Positions 46,842 to 59,445 of a stretch of 64,000 nt of DNA are shown one piece after another (position 1 is the stretch's first letter; each line of letters opens with the position of its first letter). The notes under the pieces are model-generated. The model made no database searches. It was not told the DNA's origin and worked only from the letters and a program-made list of their open reading frames with translations. The translations under genes and the position numbers were made by a program. The DNA comes from Fasciola hepatica (lineage: Eukaryota; Platyhelminthes; Trematoda; Plagiorchiida; Fasciolidae): the NCBI GenBank assembly GCA_948099385.1, contig CANUEZ040000198.1, positions 3,734,501-3,798,500 of the forward strand, in the 5' to 3' direction.

Positions 46842-47740
46842 TTGTTAAGAATCGTCATAGCTCCAATTGTGGTTGTAGATGGCGGTCCTCTATCAGAAGC
46901 GGAGGTTCTTCGTGAGCTAAGCCACTTAGATGACATGAGACTGCTTGACCCGATGAGTTGCTTCCGTCCAATTTCAAGGATGATTGCTCATAATTTTTAT
47001 TGGGTTGGCAAAACTCCTCGATTTGGTAGGTCACAGGGAACAAGTTCCAAAGTGTTGGGAATAATCTGTGATTGCGCCAATTTACAAGATAGATGGTGAT
47101 TCCTCTTGTCGAAACCACCCGGGAATAAGTTTGTTCAGCATCACATCTCAAGTGCTAGCTTTTATCATTTCCCACCACTCATCGACCAATTGCGAACTGT
47201 GCCCTAGAGAGCATCAAGATGGGTTTGAACTTGATCTCGGTTGTGTTGATCATATCTTTACTCTTCGACGCATTTTGGAACACAAGCACACCTTTATCTG
47301 GCAAACTGCCCTCCTTTTTCTTAATCCTTCAGCGATCTCAGATTCAGCTGACATAGTTCATTACCTCATGTTGGAGGTTGTATCAGAGAAGTTCCGTTCC
47401 ACCATAAAGCCCCTTTATATGAACGGTCTTGGCCGAGTTAAGGCTTACGGTTCACCTTCACCCGAGTTCACCACGGGAAGTGGTGTGCATCGAGGTGACC
47501 CCTTTCTACCTTTCTCTTTACCTTCGTGATTGATATGGTCCCGGATGCAGCAATTTTGTCAGATGATGATATCAACATCAAACGTTTCCTCAGTTGAACG
47601 GTCTTAGAACTTGAATATTTGTGTGACGTCGTTCTCCTTTATGAAGATCCAGGTATGTTGCAATTTTCATGAGGGGCTTGAATAACTGTGTACCATTGGT
47701 CCATATGCGCCTTGTATGATGCTGTTATAGGATTGGGTTG
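46842..47740 (+). pseudogene. RTE reverse transcriptase remnant (copy B)
   Basis: An 85-codon frame (46842-47099) covers the linker (VVDGGPLSEAEVLRELSHLD). A 153-codon frame (47068-47529) covers NHPGISL, DGFELDLGCVDHIFTLRRIL, EKFRSTIKPLYMNGLGRV and SGVHRGDPF, which is motif B where G-V-R-Q-G-x-P is usual. Beyond it come FVIDMV and, shifted, LEYLCDVVLLYEDPG. This is motif C, with YLCD for YADD. Motif A around 47330 is degraded. This is the best-preserved coding stretch of the window but is clearly dead. Confidence 0.88.
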
Positions 47741-47924
47741 GTACAAATGTAACATTTTTCTATCTGGAGAACCATAGAATTGATTGATAAATTGTTTTCT
47801 GGGCAGCTGGATTTTACTGGAAAAACAGATATCGGTTCAGGTGTTATTCTGTATGCAGAAATTTCGCTTGACATTTGCCAATCTGAGTCATTTGTGGATT
47901 TGATACGAAATCTGGTCATCAATC

Positions 47925-48125
47925 AAGGGTTGGATGTACGCTGCAGCAGTCAAGCCCGTACTTCTCTGTGGTTCAGAGACATGGCTACTACGGGTGGAGA
48001 ACATGAGAAGATTATCGGTATTGGAACACCGATATGCACATGTCAACTGACAGGAATCCTCGGCACGCCATACGTATTTTCTTCGTTGTCTGGTTTTCGA
48101 CTGCTCCAATTTTCTCAGTGGTGTT
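47925..48125 (+). pseudogene. RTE C-terminal domain remnant (copy B)
   Basis: The frame reads AAAVKPVLLCGSETWLLRVE, then MRRLSVLEHRYAHVN. This matches the region after the RT in these elements, with the G-x-E-T-W core followed by L-x-x-x-x-R-x-L-x-x-x-x-x-R. The 119-codon frame at 47780-48139 is a different frame over the same DNA and is not the element's product. Copy A lacks this region by deletion. Confidence 0.75.
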
Positions 48126-49726
48126 TTGATAGCTCATAGCCATCCTGAAGCCCCTGATTCCCAGCTACTACGAAAAACCGCATCGTTTCCTCAGCTTTCG
48201 TGAAACTATACAGTGGTATTGTCACCGGTGTGATTTTCTGCATCAGTGACGCCAACCGTGACTTTCGCTTGAAACTCGATGAAAAGTTCCATTATTCACG
48301 GCCATCATCGCATTACCTTGTTCAAACTGATAATCAATTCAATTGGTTCATTCACGAACCAGAAGGCACACTACAGTAGACGTTAGACTAGCGGCTGAGA
48401 GACGTGTCTTCTATCGAGTCCTGACTGCGAACTATGAACGAAATTCCCTCAAACGAATGAATAGAAAAGACCGGTGTTGGCGAGTTTCGAACATGTTCCA
48501 AAGTTGAGGTGCACGGTTACTTCGGTAAAGTCAATTCACTAAAACGTATGCAACCGAGGAAAAAACAGTGAAGTCCAAATCAGGCATCAGAAATCAGTGA
48601 GAAAATAAATCAATTACGTCTGCTAATGTGTTATTTTCAGTGCTTCAACAGATTGAATCTGGGTCAACAATAAGGACAGCACCGTTTGTCCGATCCTTCA
48701 TGCAACGAACGTTCCAATCGTCTTCAGTACCTAAACAGTGTTTATGATGGATATTCAATATTCTGTCAACTGATACTCTCAGCTATTTTCGCCATATGTT
48801 TTTGCGAATAGGAATATGGATGATTGTACAGAAAAGAAATGGGTTGTAAAATGTGTACGCATACTGAGTAGATAAGTGTGTAAGTAATCTTTTGAATTGA
48901 AACTAACTCCGTGACTAAGTTTGAGAAGCATAGAAATAATGGTAATCAATATGGCTGGGGTGGGGTGGGGGTTACCACTTCAAAGAAGTACCGATACAGC
49001 TTGAAGTGAGAATGTGATCGTTCCGGCAGGAGAAACTGAAATGCCTGTGATGTTCATTTGTGATAATTGTATGAAAAGATCGAATCTAGCAAAGGATGGT
49101 GGTATTTTCTAACATCTGTACCTAACCACAAGTATTTATTTCTATAATTTGGAATGTATAGCAAACGGTTTTACTGGTAGCAGGATAATCAGAACACCTC
49201 GTCGTCAACCGACGACCAGTCTGATGAATAATTGATGGTTTGAGCGAAAGTACCGAGGGTGATTTTTATTGGTCCTTTTATTTTCGATGGAAACGCCACA
49301 AATACAGAACGATTCCAAATCACTCAAAAGTATTAGGAAGTTCGTATTTGAAGATACTGCTGAATTTTCTGGCTCGAACGAGTCTTTACCATAAGAAGGT
49401 GTTAGAGCTTGAAAGATTGTATGTGAAATCCCTTCTCTGAATGTATCGCTTTGTGTATTTTAATTATAGCTGCAAACAGAACTGTGTAAATTTTGAAATC
49501 ATTTACCTTGGCAATAAAATACATCTGGCAAAATAGTAACACCTCGCATTTTTCGACTGAAAAATCCAGTTGCTCTTATCGGATTTACTCGATTATATGC
49601 ACGCGTGCATACACATACACACACAATATTACCGATTGAAGCCATGACAGGACACATTTGGTTGCCAGCAGATTAGGCCAGTCACCAAATGTTATATTTC
49701 TTTCATGAGGATGAGAGTAAGCATCA

Positions 49727-49780
49727 ATATATATATATATATATACATATTTACATATGTATGTATATAGATATATATTA
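49727..49780 (+). repeat. Imperfect TA-rich tract at the 3' end of RTE copy B
   Basis: About ten clean AT units followed by TACATATTTACATATGTATG-type sequence. It occupies the position of the (TA)n tail of RTE copy A. Confidence 0.85.
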
Positions 49781-50120
49781 ATAGCTATTATATGTAGTCG
49801 TGTGGACAAAATCCCTCGGAAGCATACGACTGGTTTCGCGGGTGTTGCCGCTCATCAGGTATGAGTACCCGGTACTCCTCTGCTCACTTGTCTCCATACT
49901 TGTGCACTCATATATCATATGATCAATAAGATCTAATTTGAATCGTGTGGAGTTGGGATAGATACTCTTCACTGAAGAGCCCACAAGCGAATCGCAACTA
50001 AGTTTCATCATGGTTCTTCGTGTCTGGTTCACTACAGACTACTTAAAGTCAATATGAGCGCCTTCACGTGCAGCATGGATATTAACCTTTATTTATTGAG
50101 TTGAATGTGAGCGTCAGTAT

Positions 50121-50123
<3 letters not shown>
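49781..50123. other. Unassigned spacer between two TA tracts
   Basis: An 84-codon minus frame (49778-50032) has no recognisable motif. The stretch separates the RTE tail from the longer (TA)n tract and has no match elsewhere in the window that I could see. Confidence 0.4.

Positions 50124-50203
<80 letters not shown>
50124..50203 (+). repeat. (TA)n microsatellite at the left edge of family A copy A3
   Basis: About 80 bases of perfect TA repeat directly abut the family A sequence (AACAATACTGAATTGTGG). It is the second long (TA)n tract that borders a family A copy on its left. Confidence 0.95.
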
Positions 50204-52514
50204 CAATACTGAATTGTGGCATATTCGACATGCAATCCGGTCCTTTGCAGACTTTTCAATTCCATGTATATATTTTTGAATAAAGTGCAGACTACCAATC
50301 TTTCGAAGAATGGATCAAATGTGCCGCTTTGGAACTCTGAAAGATTTCTTCATTGTTCCTTGGAAGGAAGAGAGCAGGGAGAGTAAAGAAGAACCGATAC
50401 TGACTTATCTTTGTGTGTGAGAGAGAAGAAAAATGGCTGGGAGATCACAAATACTGTTGTATGATTTCGGAAATTGAAATTAATCGGTTAGTTTTTTTCC
50501 TTTCACAATCGATGGTTCACATCACATTCCATCAACACCAGGTACCAGATAGTAGATCGTAAAAATTGTTTCGAACACGGTAGAAACCAGAAGACCCAAA
50601 CGATGGTCAGCGACAATGATTATCGAAACACTAGAATGTTTCGATCACTTCCAGAAATTAGAGTAACACCAGACGAACTGAACTAACAGAGCTACGGTTC
50701 AACCGTCCGCTAGTGGAGTAGTCAAAATATTCGCAAGCAGTTGGCTGAAATCAGTTGCCGTTGGTGTGAGTGAAAAAACAACGAAAAGTCCTGTGACACA
50801 GAACTGCTTACAAACTAATCAGAATCAGGAATTTGTTAGTTATTTGTGACTATATGGATTTCTGTAAGTGAATTCACGCGAGTGAATTTAGTCATCTCAG
50901 GAGCGATACTCCCCACCACACTCATATTCCTTAACTGACAAAGTCGGCGAAACAAGAAAAATGACTAGGTCGTTGCATCCTGTGTGTGCCACCTCTTTCC
51001 GTTTCGAGAACATGACTCAAGTCATGTAAAACGTTTCACAATCACGAACCTCTTATTAGGCATAATTTTGTTCATGGACTTATCAAAGGATTGCGTATAA
51101 AAAATCAAAGCTGTTTTGCACACCACACACAAATAATGTTGTGCACATTTTATATGGATTAGTGTATTTTGCGTCTTATGAATTACATATCTAGCTTGAC
51201 TACAGCCTAATCTACCGGGGATTATTCCTCGAGGGAAGTAGAAGAGACACAATAAAAGAAACTTCATATTGTTCTCACTGTTTTAGCGACTTCTAACAAC
51301 CACAATTTGAATCAGTGTATTTCATAAATCCACGACAGTCGAAGTGCGGCTTCATTGATTTTGTGGCCTTACTGAAAGAAAACTGCTCAGATTCGGTACG
51401 TGTTTCAGTGACTGAACACTGGTTACCAACAACCTAGACCAAACCTCCGTATTGCTGACACGGTGTTCTCAACATATTCTACCAATGGAACTGAGGGATT
51501 GATGATCAAACACCGATTATGTCAGTTTACCATATACCCCAACGGTCATGTTTCTGTACTATAAAAACGAACGAAATTACCTGTGACTGTGCATACTCGA
51601 CCGTTGATGAACTTTAGAATATCATGCCAGCATCACCGATGAGGGAGGTTAGTAAAGACCAGTGGCACCTTCTGCATGCGAGACGACACCTGATCCGTTG
51701 TCTGTTCACCTCATGGGATGGAAATGCCTCACTCGCAAAACGTTTTTACTCCAGCTAGGCCTTGCTTCACTAATAGAATATTTCGATCGTGGCCAACCCA
51801 GGACAGCGGACGCAAACAAAAAATCGTTCGTAATTCCTACGCAGCACATTTTATCGCTTTGCGCAAAGATTCATAACCTGTAATCATTCCAAACAGTAGA
51901 CACGGTGTTCGAAGAATTCCGAATGGTTCAAAAATTCTGATCACTTGTGTCACTCAAGCAGGAGAAGAATGAGATGACAGTTTAGCTCTTCTTTATTTAT
52001 CGTGCAGAGTGGTACTAACTGCCTCATCTCAGGTTCAGGCCATGTGGTCGATAACTCAAGTCAATGCTCGCCCTAATACACCCGATTTACGGTGAATTTT
52101 CAATACATGCGCGACTTACAGAAAGGAATTGCTTAAGTTTTCCAATTCGAAAGATAAGGCCACGCACTGATTTGTATGGCATTGTATCTGGATTATGGGA
52201 CAAAATTGACTCGAAACACCATTAAGATGAGACTAACTGTGAAGCAAAGCAACTCGTGCACACAAATGACGTAAGAATATCGTTGAATGTCGGTGTCGGA
52301 ATTTCCCGGATGGTTCAGTTGTGCGCGGAGTTGAGAGATTATTAGAAAAATCGGAGCTGGATTACGACCGATGGCATACAGCCCAACATGCAACGATCAA
52401 TTGGATATCGGAATGGGCAACAAGCCTTCGGATAAGTTGGTGAGGTAAGCAAATGAACAAAGGTTGATCTCGCTACAAAACTATGTTTCCTAGGGACTAA
52501 GCCCAGTGGCTCGA

Positions 52515-53818
52515 CTAAAAGTCCCCTTTGCATCGGATCGGACGAAAAAGGACGTATACCGTGGTCTCCAGGACCTGCGAATCAAGCTCCAATGGGTAAT
52601 TTCCTGGCTGGATATGTTGAAAGATAAGTTGGGGACCACAAATCCGAGAACACGGATGATTTGGAACATCGGATCCAATCTCTATTCTGTACGATTCCAT
52701 GATCAATGCAGGATGCAGTTTCACATAATATGATTCAACTACAGACGATTTGCCTGGCTCAAGTTGGGGAAGTTCTTTGACACTGTATGTGGTGATTGCC
52801 CGGCCAACAACCACAAACAGTTTTAAGACCTGCCCAAAATATACCTCGACGTTAATTGCGACTAACAAAGAAAGCTGTTTTCTAGTCGGAGGCAGATTTC
52901 ACATTACATCAAGTATCAGTTCGTCGATAACTCCTTTTGGCTGGATCCCCTTTGACTTTTTCCACCTAGAAGCAAAATGTATTCATCGATGCGCAAATCC
53001 CGTTTAGGCGTCAACCATTTGTGGCACAATTGCAACGTTCGTGATTACCGTTGTCCCTATTCTTTCCAGCAAGAACAGACCAACTACTGCACCTTAAATC
53101 GACACTTCGTATACCTTTTAATAAGAGTGGTTTCTCCATGAATGTCCGTTGGATTGGAATGTCACAGCAGTAAATCACTACATCTCAGAGCTCTTGGTGA
53201 TGGAAGTTCATCATACAACAGAATGATTGGCTTGACATTGATGATCCGTCCAGTCTCAGCGATACAGGTCAGCAGTGATTCCACTGTGAGAAACTGGGTA
53301 GCGGAGGCATTATCTGATAACACGGTTGTGGGAGCACTTTCTAACAAGGAGAGCATTCTTTGAGTTTTCAACGTACAACATTCATGCTCTATACCATCGG
53401 AAAATCCATTCTTATTCACGCGAAAACGTGAGAAGCTCTTAGAAGACCGTTTATCTCGTCAAAATTCTTCACAATCAGTTCAGCGATGGTATAACCCAGA
53501 AGCAGGATGAGTACCAATCAATCGGTTACGGTAGGTGCCACAGGCACACAGCCGCCTAAATAAATCAAGTCTTCATACTCGGTGAATCCTAAAGGCTTCA
53601 GAATACTTGTCGCCTTCGGTGTGTTTAACTTCGAAGACTTCAGATCCTTTTCAAAACGTTGATGTTGGGTTATTCTGATTGATATGAGTGGAGCATCACC
53701 CAAGTACTTCACTCTCATAGGTCCCAAATGGACAGTGTACTTCCGTCCAAACCCTAATGGAAGAATGGATATAACCAATCTTCTAAGCCGAGCTACTTCG
53801 TGCATTAGCAAATCTTAG
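52515..53818 (-). pseudogene. Unidentified degenerate coding-like sequence in family A (long form)
   Basis: On the minus strand three long frames follow one another in order: 53811-53518 (97 codons), 53419-53162 (85 codons) and 52868-52515 (117 codons). They are linked by stretches that stay open after single shifts, for about 430 codons in all. The peptides look protein-like: mixed charge, no low complexity, clusters such as SVSITGAIFGLCQLERM (as read in A1) and KELPQLEPGKSSVVESYY. The middle part recurs in A1 (2350-2704) and A2 (25373-25715). I do not recognise the family. It could be a captured host gene, a structural protein of a mobile element or virus-like element, or chance. Confidence 0.35.
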
Positions 53819-54559
53819 TTTTATAAAACGACACGAGGGTTCCTGCAAAAGAGACAGTGCAGTCACTAAGAATAACAAAACGATTTATTTCCACTTCTGG
53901 TATTTTTTATCAGACAATGCAAACACAGATATTTGCGTCATTGGATAAACATCAAAAATGCTTAACAACTTGGACTTGAATCCAAACGTTCCTTTCAGGC
54001 ATCAGTTCCCTGACTGCGCCTACGAATGAAACATCCGCTGGATTCCCATCGGTCGGAACATATCGCCACCTACGGTGTGATGTACAGTTCCCTATGAGAG
54101 CAATTCCATTGGTCACAACGAATGGAAACGAATGGCACTGGCATTATTTATTCACTGCAAAACAATAGTGGTATCCGTCTATGGAACAAGACGATCTATA
54201 TGCATTTGTAACTCGTGAGTAATGTCATTCAAAACCGTGTTCCAAGAACAGCCGCAACTTATTCAGGTCGCGACATGGTGAGAAATTTGCACAGTTTTCC
54301 CACCATGAAAAGGTAAACATGTCCACAGTCACATTGAAACCGCAAATACCCAAATTCACTATAACCAGATACAAGCACAATTCGAATATCTACTCGAATA
54401 ACTAAAAATATTCAAACCCACATATAAAGATGCTCAGACTTGGGTACAAGCGGTGCTGGTTGACTTGGAACCACAGTAACTGGTCACATCGTCCAGACAT
54501 CAGTCACTCACCACATCTGAGTGCCTTTCCACCATGGAAAATCTACATTTCAAACAGGC

Positions 54560-55282
54560 TTGGTAATGTTCCGCCCAAGCAATGATTCCGGACAAGTGCT
54601 GACTCATTGAAGTGAATATGAGAAAATGGGGACTGTTCTTGACTATCGCGGAAAGTTTGTGAGCCAATATAATTGCGATGCACCTGATGAACTAGAACAA
54701 GAAGTATCGGCAGAAGCACACTTTCTACTAGAAGAACATTTTACTTGTGAGACCACAGCTGAACATCTGAAGCCAAATGGAACTCAAAATCCACAACTGC
54801 ATGGTCCACGGAAACTACACACAAGATGTTTCACTCAGAAAGATAATATAGATGATAAATTCATCACAGCACGTATCGGCGAAATGGGTGTTGAAATCGC
54901 TTGAGAAGGTTCATGAATCATTGGCCAGAGACACTATCAAAGAAAATTTCAAAATAGTAGAGATCTTTGGGCCAGATAATTGTGAAAGGGAAACACACGG
55001 CTTTATTTGATGTCCACTCACAGTTCACGAACTTTCCTTTACGGAGGCCATACATACCATCTGCTACCATGGAGAGCAAAACCAACTCAAAATCGGTATA
55101 CTAGTCCCATTTCAGGAACGACAATTACTACCATGCTCAACAGTCGTATCGTAGTCTTCCATTGGCCGAGCCTACAGACAGATTGGCGCAGTCGCAATAC
55201 GGAGCTCATTGGATTCATTTTATCAGGAAATGTTTTGGCTCACTTTGAGAAAAATACGAGCTTGTTCATGAACGCAGTGTAA
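54560..55282 (+). pseudogene. Penelope-like reverse transcriptase fragment (A3)
   Basis: A 92-codon frame (54626-54904) follows the A1 pattern up to the fingers motif, but one frameshift breaks the P-K-x-H-K-P core (it reads GPRKLHTRC). The next part, in another frame, reads SLRKII then KWVLKSLEKV. From 54933 the sequence is identical to A2, including the FTNFPL and ILSGNVLAHFEK parts. No catalytic YxDD or endonuclease is present. Confidence 0.68.
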
Positions 55283-55299
55283 ACGATATGAGGTCCCAT

Positions 55300-55772
55300 A
55301 GCCACAAAAGCCCACTGCATTATTAAAGATAACCGGAAACCAGACTGCTCGGCTTGAAGTGGGGGACCGCATAAGGCCCGATATGTCAGATTTGGTCACC
55401 AGCCGAGTCACAATGGATTTCCTCCTGCCACGAAAAATATTGTCGTTCGAGGATTTAAAACCTCTGAACTCCGAAGTGTCAAGTGAAAGCTCTGCTCCAC
55501 CGATCGCAGTTTGGTGTATCTTGCTGGTAGAAAATGCTTTTTTGCCGAGAAACAGGACGATGAGTACCAAGAGAAAGAAGCGAATTGGTATTGATTCACA
55601 ATTACCGATTTTTCTTTGGGATTGTTTTGATATAAAAGCGGGGTTGGAGCAATTAATAGGAATAGTGAGAAATCCCTCCACAATGTGTTCTGATCCTCAC
55701 TGTAGAACTCGGATGATGGAGGACAATATTTGGTGGGCTATCCGACAGCCAATTAACGGATCATACAAATGA
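55300..55772. other. Family A segment with long frames on both strands
   Basis: A 137-codon + frame (55359-55772) and a 152-codon minus frame (55223-55681) overlap almost completely. The corresponding A1 stretch (3935-4420) has both broken by stops. This cannot be decided from sequence alone. Neither shows a recognisable domain. The segment follows directly on the Penelope RT fragment, where a YxDD motif would be expected, but I do not find one. Confidence 0.35.
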
Positions 55773-56100
55773 ATACTCCGAATCTCTTTATCAACACGGA
55801 AAAGCCAAAAATATAGGATGTTGATGTTTCTATACACCGTAGCCACTGCCGCTTTACCTCTGAAAATGTTCAAACTGGTAACCCACTCATTTATCTACTA
55901 AATTAAATACGTTCTATTTGTCCATTGTATTCAGAAGGAAATGGCATTGATGACGCTGTTTTTTATATTCCTTGTGATCAGGCCGTCGGGAGGCAATCTG
56001 GACAGTTGGCACCATAAATGTTGAACAAGACTTCGTTATTTTGGACGATGTGATTGTTTGGTCTTGCTTGGAGTCCGAAATCGCGTATGGAAATATCAAA

Positions 56101-59100
56101 TCACAGTTTTAGTTTTCTACCTGAGGAATGTTGGTTCTAAAGAAGTAACTGAATAATCAAAAAACATTGATTTTTAGGCAAGTATTCAGTTCTCTTCATT
56201 TCGGGTCTACTGGTTGCCAATGCTGAATGTATGCGGTATCGCAGAATTTTAGTCCTACCGTTTGAAATTTTGCAAACTTTTGGATTTCGACCAAAAATTG
56301 CTGATCACACGCGAACCTAATATATCCAACATATTCTCCAAATTCAGTGGTGCTCCCCAACAGTAGCGTTAGGGTAGTCAGTTGCTTCTATTCAGACGTA
56401 GACTAGGGAGTAGGCCTATTCGACATTTGGTGTAGTTTCAAGGTACACCCGCCCATTTCCATTTTAAAAGTAAGCCGTGTTCAGTTATAGGATTTTCAGA
56501 GTCAAATAATGGTTTGGTTGATATCATGGTGAATAGTGAAATAGATATTGAAACAAACATGTTCGGTTTATCATGCAAGGACCAAAGCGAGCAAAGCCAA
56601 GTATTTGTGATGCACCATAATGTATTCAATCAGAGGCGAGCAGCTGGAGAAAATGGTGCACTCAGTCAAAATCTATAATGTGCAGTAGTTAGCAGCACTC
56701 TTGGAAATTGTATTTGGTATTCCCAATGGGAAAATTCGCACGGACGAAACCTGAGAGTTCTGCTATGGTAGTAACAGTGATCTCAACTGTACTGACAACA
56801 TCGAGAATGTGTAGCATCAAAATTGCTGATTTTATGAGACAATGAATTTGCCTTCATTCTGCGACTTAAATAGAGTCAAGTAGTATAGTCCACCTACTTA
56901 CGAGGACTATCCAAGTGACTCTCTCTAACGTCATTGGTTATTCTGTCTAGCGGGACACGTTGCACCAAAATACGATGTGCTCACAGTATAAGAGAATATC
57001 GTTATACTTCCCACTGGCTTAAGTGAAATGGGTTGAATGTTTCACGTTGAATTCTGATTGAATTAAGCGAGTGCCACAGTTCGTTGAGTCGTACAAATGT
57101 TTCACTACTGGTTCTGAAGCAAAACGCCAGGATTCGGACACCGTCGAGCAGCTGATACTCACAACACTAAACAATTAGATGGACAACGTTGTTCTCTTCC
57201 ACAACAGTCTGTTTTTCTCAACCAATTAGGTAATCCCTGTGATCATGAGTACACCAAGTCTCTGCGCTGTTGGAATTTTTCAGGGCCTGCCATTGACGTG
57301 AGGTTCGTTGGGGCTGCTTCCCACACATTCGCCTAACGGGCACCACATTTTTTATTCTCATAATTTCTGTAAATTGCTGATCAAAGGTTTTCCAAGGATA
57401 TAGGTTTTTGCCAGGTTTTACCTTGTTACCACACAGCTAAAATGTTGTTCTTTCAGGTTTATACACCTGTAAATGGCAATTTATCAGACATTTTGGAGGG
57501 TTTATTATCGTTGACTTATACACTGGAGAACAAAGACAACAATATTGTGCCGATGATCTGGTCGCTACTGAGATAACAGGGAGGTAACACCGGAGGTTTG
57601 TTTGCCTTACATGTATGGTCCGTGAGAAAAGCAAGGTTGCATTCACATGCCCCATCGCAAAACTTTGGGAAGGAAATTCGGGAAATGAGTGGTATCAACA
57701 CACAATTAAATGTTCAGACTTAAGATTCATACATGTCAAGTGATTCAGTGAGGAAAATTACCCCTGCAAGTTAATTGATGGAATAACCTCTAGACTGTTA
57801 TTCTTGCTCCCTTTTCATTTACGTTACCAGTGCAAAGATGTCCGACGGGAAATTCGATTAGTTTGCAACGCAAGGGGTGAAAGATGTATTATTGAAGTGT
57901 GCTTATTCATCTAGAACGAATTTGTATGGCCACACGCTCACCATCAGTGTGTTACACGAGTGCGCTGTTATCAGTTGGAGTTCCATTGGAAACACTGTGT
58001 GTGCGTTTGTGCATATCGGCAGTGATTTCAAACAAACGGGGTAAAACAGCCACACGCGGAGTGACTTCAAGGGTTAGTCGTGATGCTTTCAAAGTGAACA
58101 TCGTGTGGTTCATTAGTATACTAAAGGGAACAACCATACTTATAACTTTTGATGACTCACTGCACATCACTTCCTATATAATTTTCTGTTCAGTGTTGCA
58201 AATGGAAGGTACACACACCAAAGCTGAACTCCAACCCCGGCTACTTGCTTTACGAATTACATCCCTGGTCATGGTTCGTATAAAGGCAGGCTTGTTACCA
58301 GCACACAATACTTGGTCATATACGTGAAAGGTTTGTGTGATAGGAAATACTGTATATCAGTCGGATCAGCAGGGCGACAGCAAAAAAACAACAGCCGGTC
58401 CAGAAAGCAAAAATGAAGCACCACTGTTTATGGTTGCTAGATTTGAATAGACAAAAACGGTTTGTTCATTTTTTTCCAATAAAGATGTGGATATGCACTT
58501 GATATAACAAAAGCAAACCTGATTTGATACTTCTTATCTCATTTGGAAACAATTTTGATGACGTCGTTCATCACCTAGAGGTTATCCATACAGAAATATG
58601 TTTGCATTTCGGCATTCCGTGGAATCCAAATCTACTGGAATTCTCGGCTACGTAAACGGCACTCCTACTGTTGTTTCTGTCTTTTATCTGGGTAGTCACA
58701 ACTAATGATCACGTCGATGTTTGTCATTTACTTCACGATACAATTTTCCAAGGAGTGAACAGACTATAGAATGAAGTAAGGTCATTGCCTACCCAGTTGT
58801 GAATGAATAAAATGAATGAATAATCTGGTGAATACACCAAATTTACTGAATACAAAAATATTTTACTGACTCAGAATCGGGTTTGTTCAGTGTTATGCTC
58901 CAATTTCAGCCAGTAAGAGAAACGATTTGACTTGGTGCTTGTGTTAAATTGACGAACTATCACACATATACGGGCAAAACACCTAACGTATTTTAGGATG
59001 AAAAGACCACAGTGAAACAACAAATAGCTAGGCAACCACTGGTTGTAGAACAAAACCGTTATGACAACAAACATGTCTTCAGATTGTGAGCATTGAATAG

Positions 59101-59214
59101 AGTTAAATCTTGTTGGACATAGCAGTAAGGTTTGCAATGAATGTGTTTTGTGGCTAAATAAATGTTCGTCGCAGAGTTAACTGTTAAGTTTTGAATGACT
59201 CATCTAAGTGAAAT
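56101..59214. other. Unassigned DNA at the right side
   Basis: No match to families A or B or to the retroelements. The longest frame is 142 codons on the + strand (57899-58327), with no motif and many hydrophobic runs. Others are 60-75 codons. I see no splice-bounded exon that I would defend. Confidence 0.4.
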
Positions 59215-59445
59215 ATGAACCAACCTAATCTTGAGAGAGAAAACCCAGCAGGATTCGTAAGCGTTTCATCCACATCACTTGTTAGAGACGTTTCCAATAA
59301 ACATCATAAGATAGTAGGTACAATCAACAAAGAAGTATTTTGCGGCTCACCTGCTAGAGCAACAGAAGCCGCAAGCGTCGATCGCACGTGCAATGAAACT
59401 TATCCGCCTGACGAAATCATCCGATTCAAGGATTTGCGCAACTAA
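59215..59445 (+). CDS. Open frame of 76 codons, unidentified
   Basis: An ATG in an A-rich context (AAATATGAAC) opens a hydrophilic frame with balanced charge and a higher GC content than its flanks, ending TAA. A GTAAGC after codon 14 could be a donor, which would make only the start coding. There is no recognisable domain, so this is at best a weak candidate for a first exon. Confidence 0.15.
   Translation: MNQPNLERENPAGFVSVSSTSLVRDVSNKHHKIVGTINKEVFCGSPARATEAASVDRTCNETYPPDEIIRFKDLRN

Larger units (their letters stand above)
43140..49780 (+). mobile_element. RTE-type (SR2-like) non-LTR retrotransposon, copy B, degenerate and interrupted
   Basis: This copy has the same order as copy A: endonuclease, linker and RT. 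It also has the C-terminal region (47925-48125) that copy A lacks and a 3' segment at 48870-49140. It closes with a block (49620-49726) like that before the (TA)n of copy A and ends in a short imperfect TA tract. A Gypsy fragment of 1.66 kb interrupts it at 44658-46317. Copy A gives the uninterrupted sequence across that point (around 22450), so the insertion limits are clear to within a few bases. Confidence 0.8.
50204..56100 (+). repeat. Repeat family A, copy A3 (long form)
   Basis: 50204-51200 matches 20-1110 of A1, and about 610 bp of A1 is then absent. 51215-51880 matches 1725-2385, 52916-53155 matches 2435-2662, and 54028-55790 matches 2662-4420 with variable divergence. Two segments are not in A1 or A2: 51890-52915 and 53156-54028. 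The first is partly shared with 28640-28790 and the second with 34650-34800, so both belong to the family. It contains a Penelope-like RT fragment and a minus-strand coding-like region. It lacks the part equivalent to 4905-6095. Confidence 0.82.

Noticed and set aside
47780..48139. 119-codon + frame overlapping the RTE C-terminal region
   Set aside because: It is in a different frame from the recognisable RTE residues (GSETWLLRVE), so it is a shadow frame.
57899..58327. 142-codon + frame
   Set aside because: No domain, no start context or splice support, hydrophobic runs typical of AT-rich DNA. It is kept only as part of unassigned sequence.
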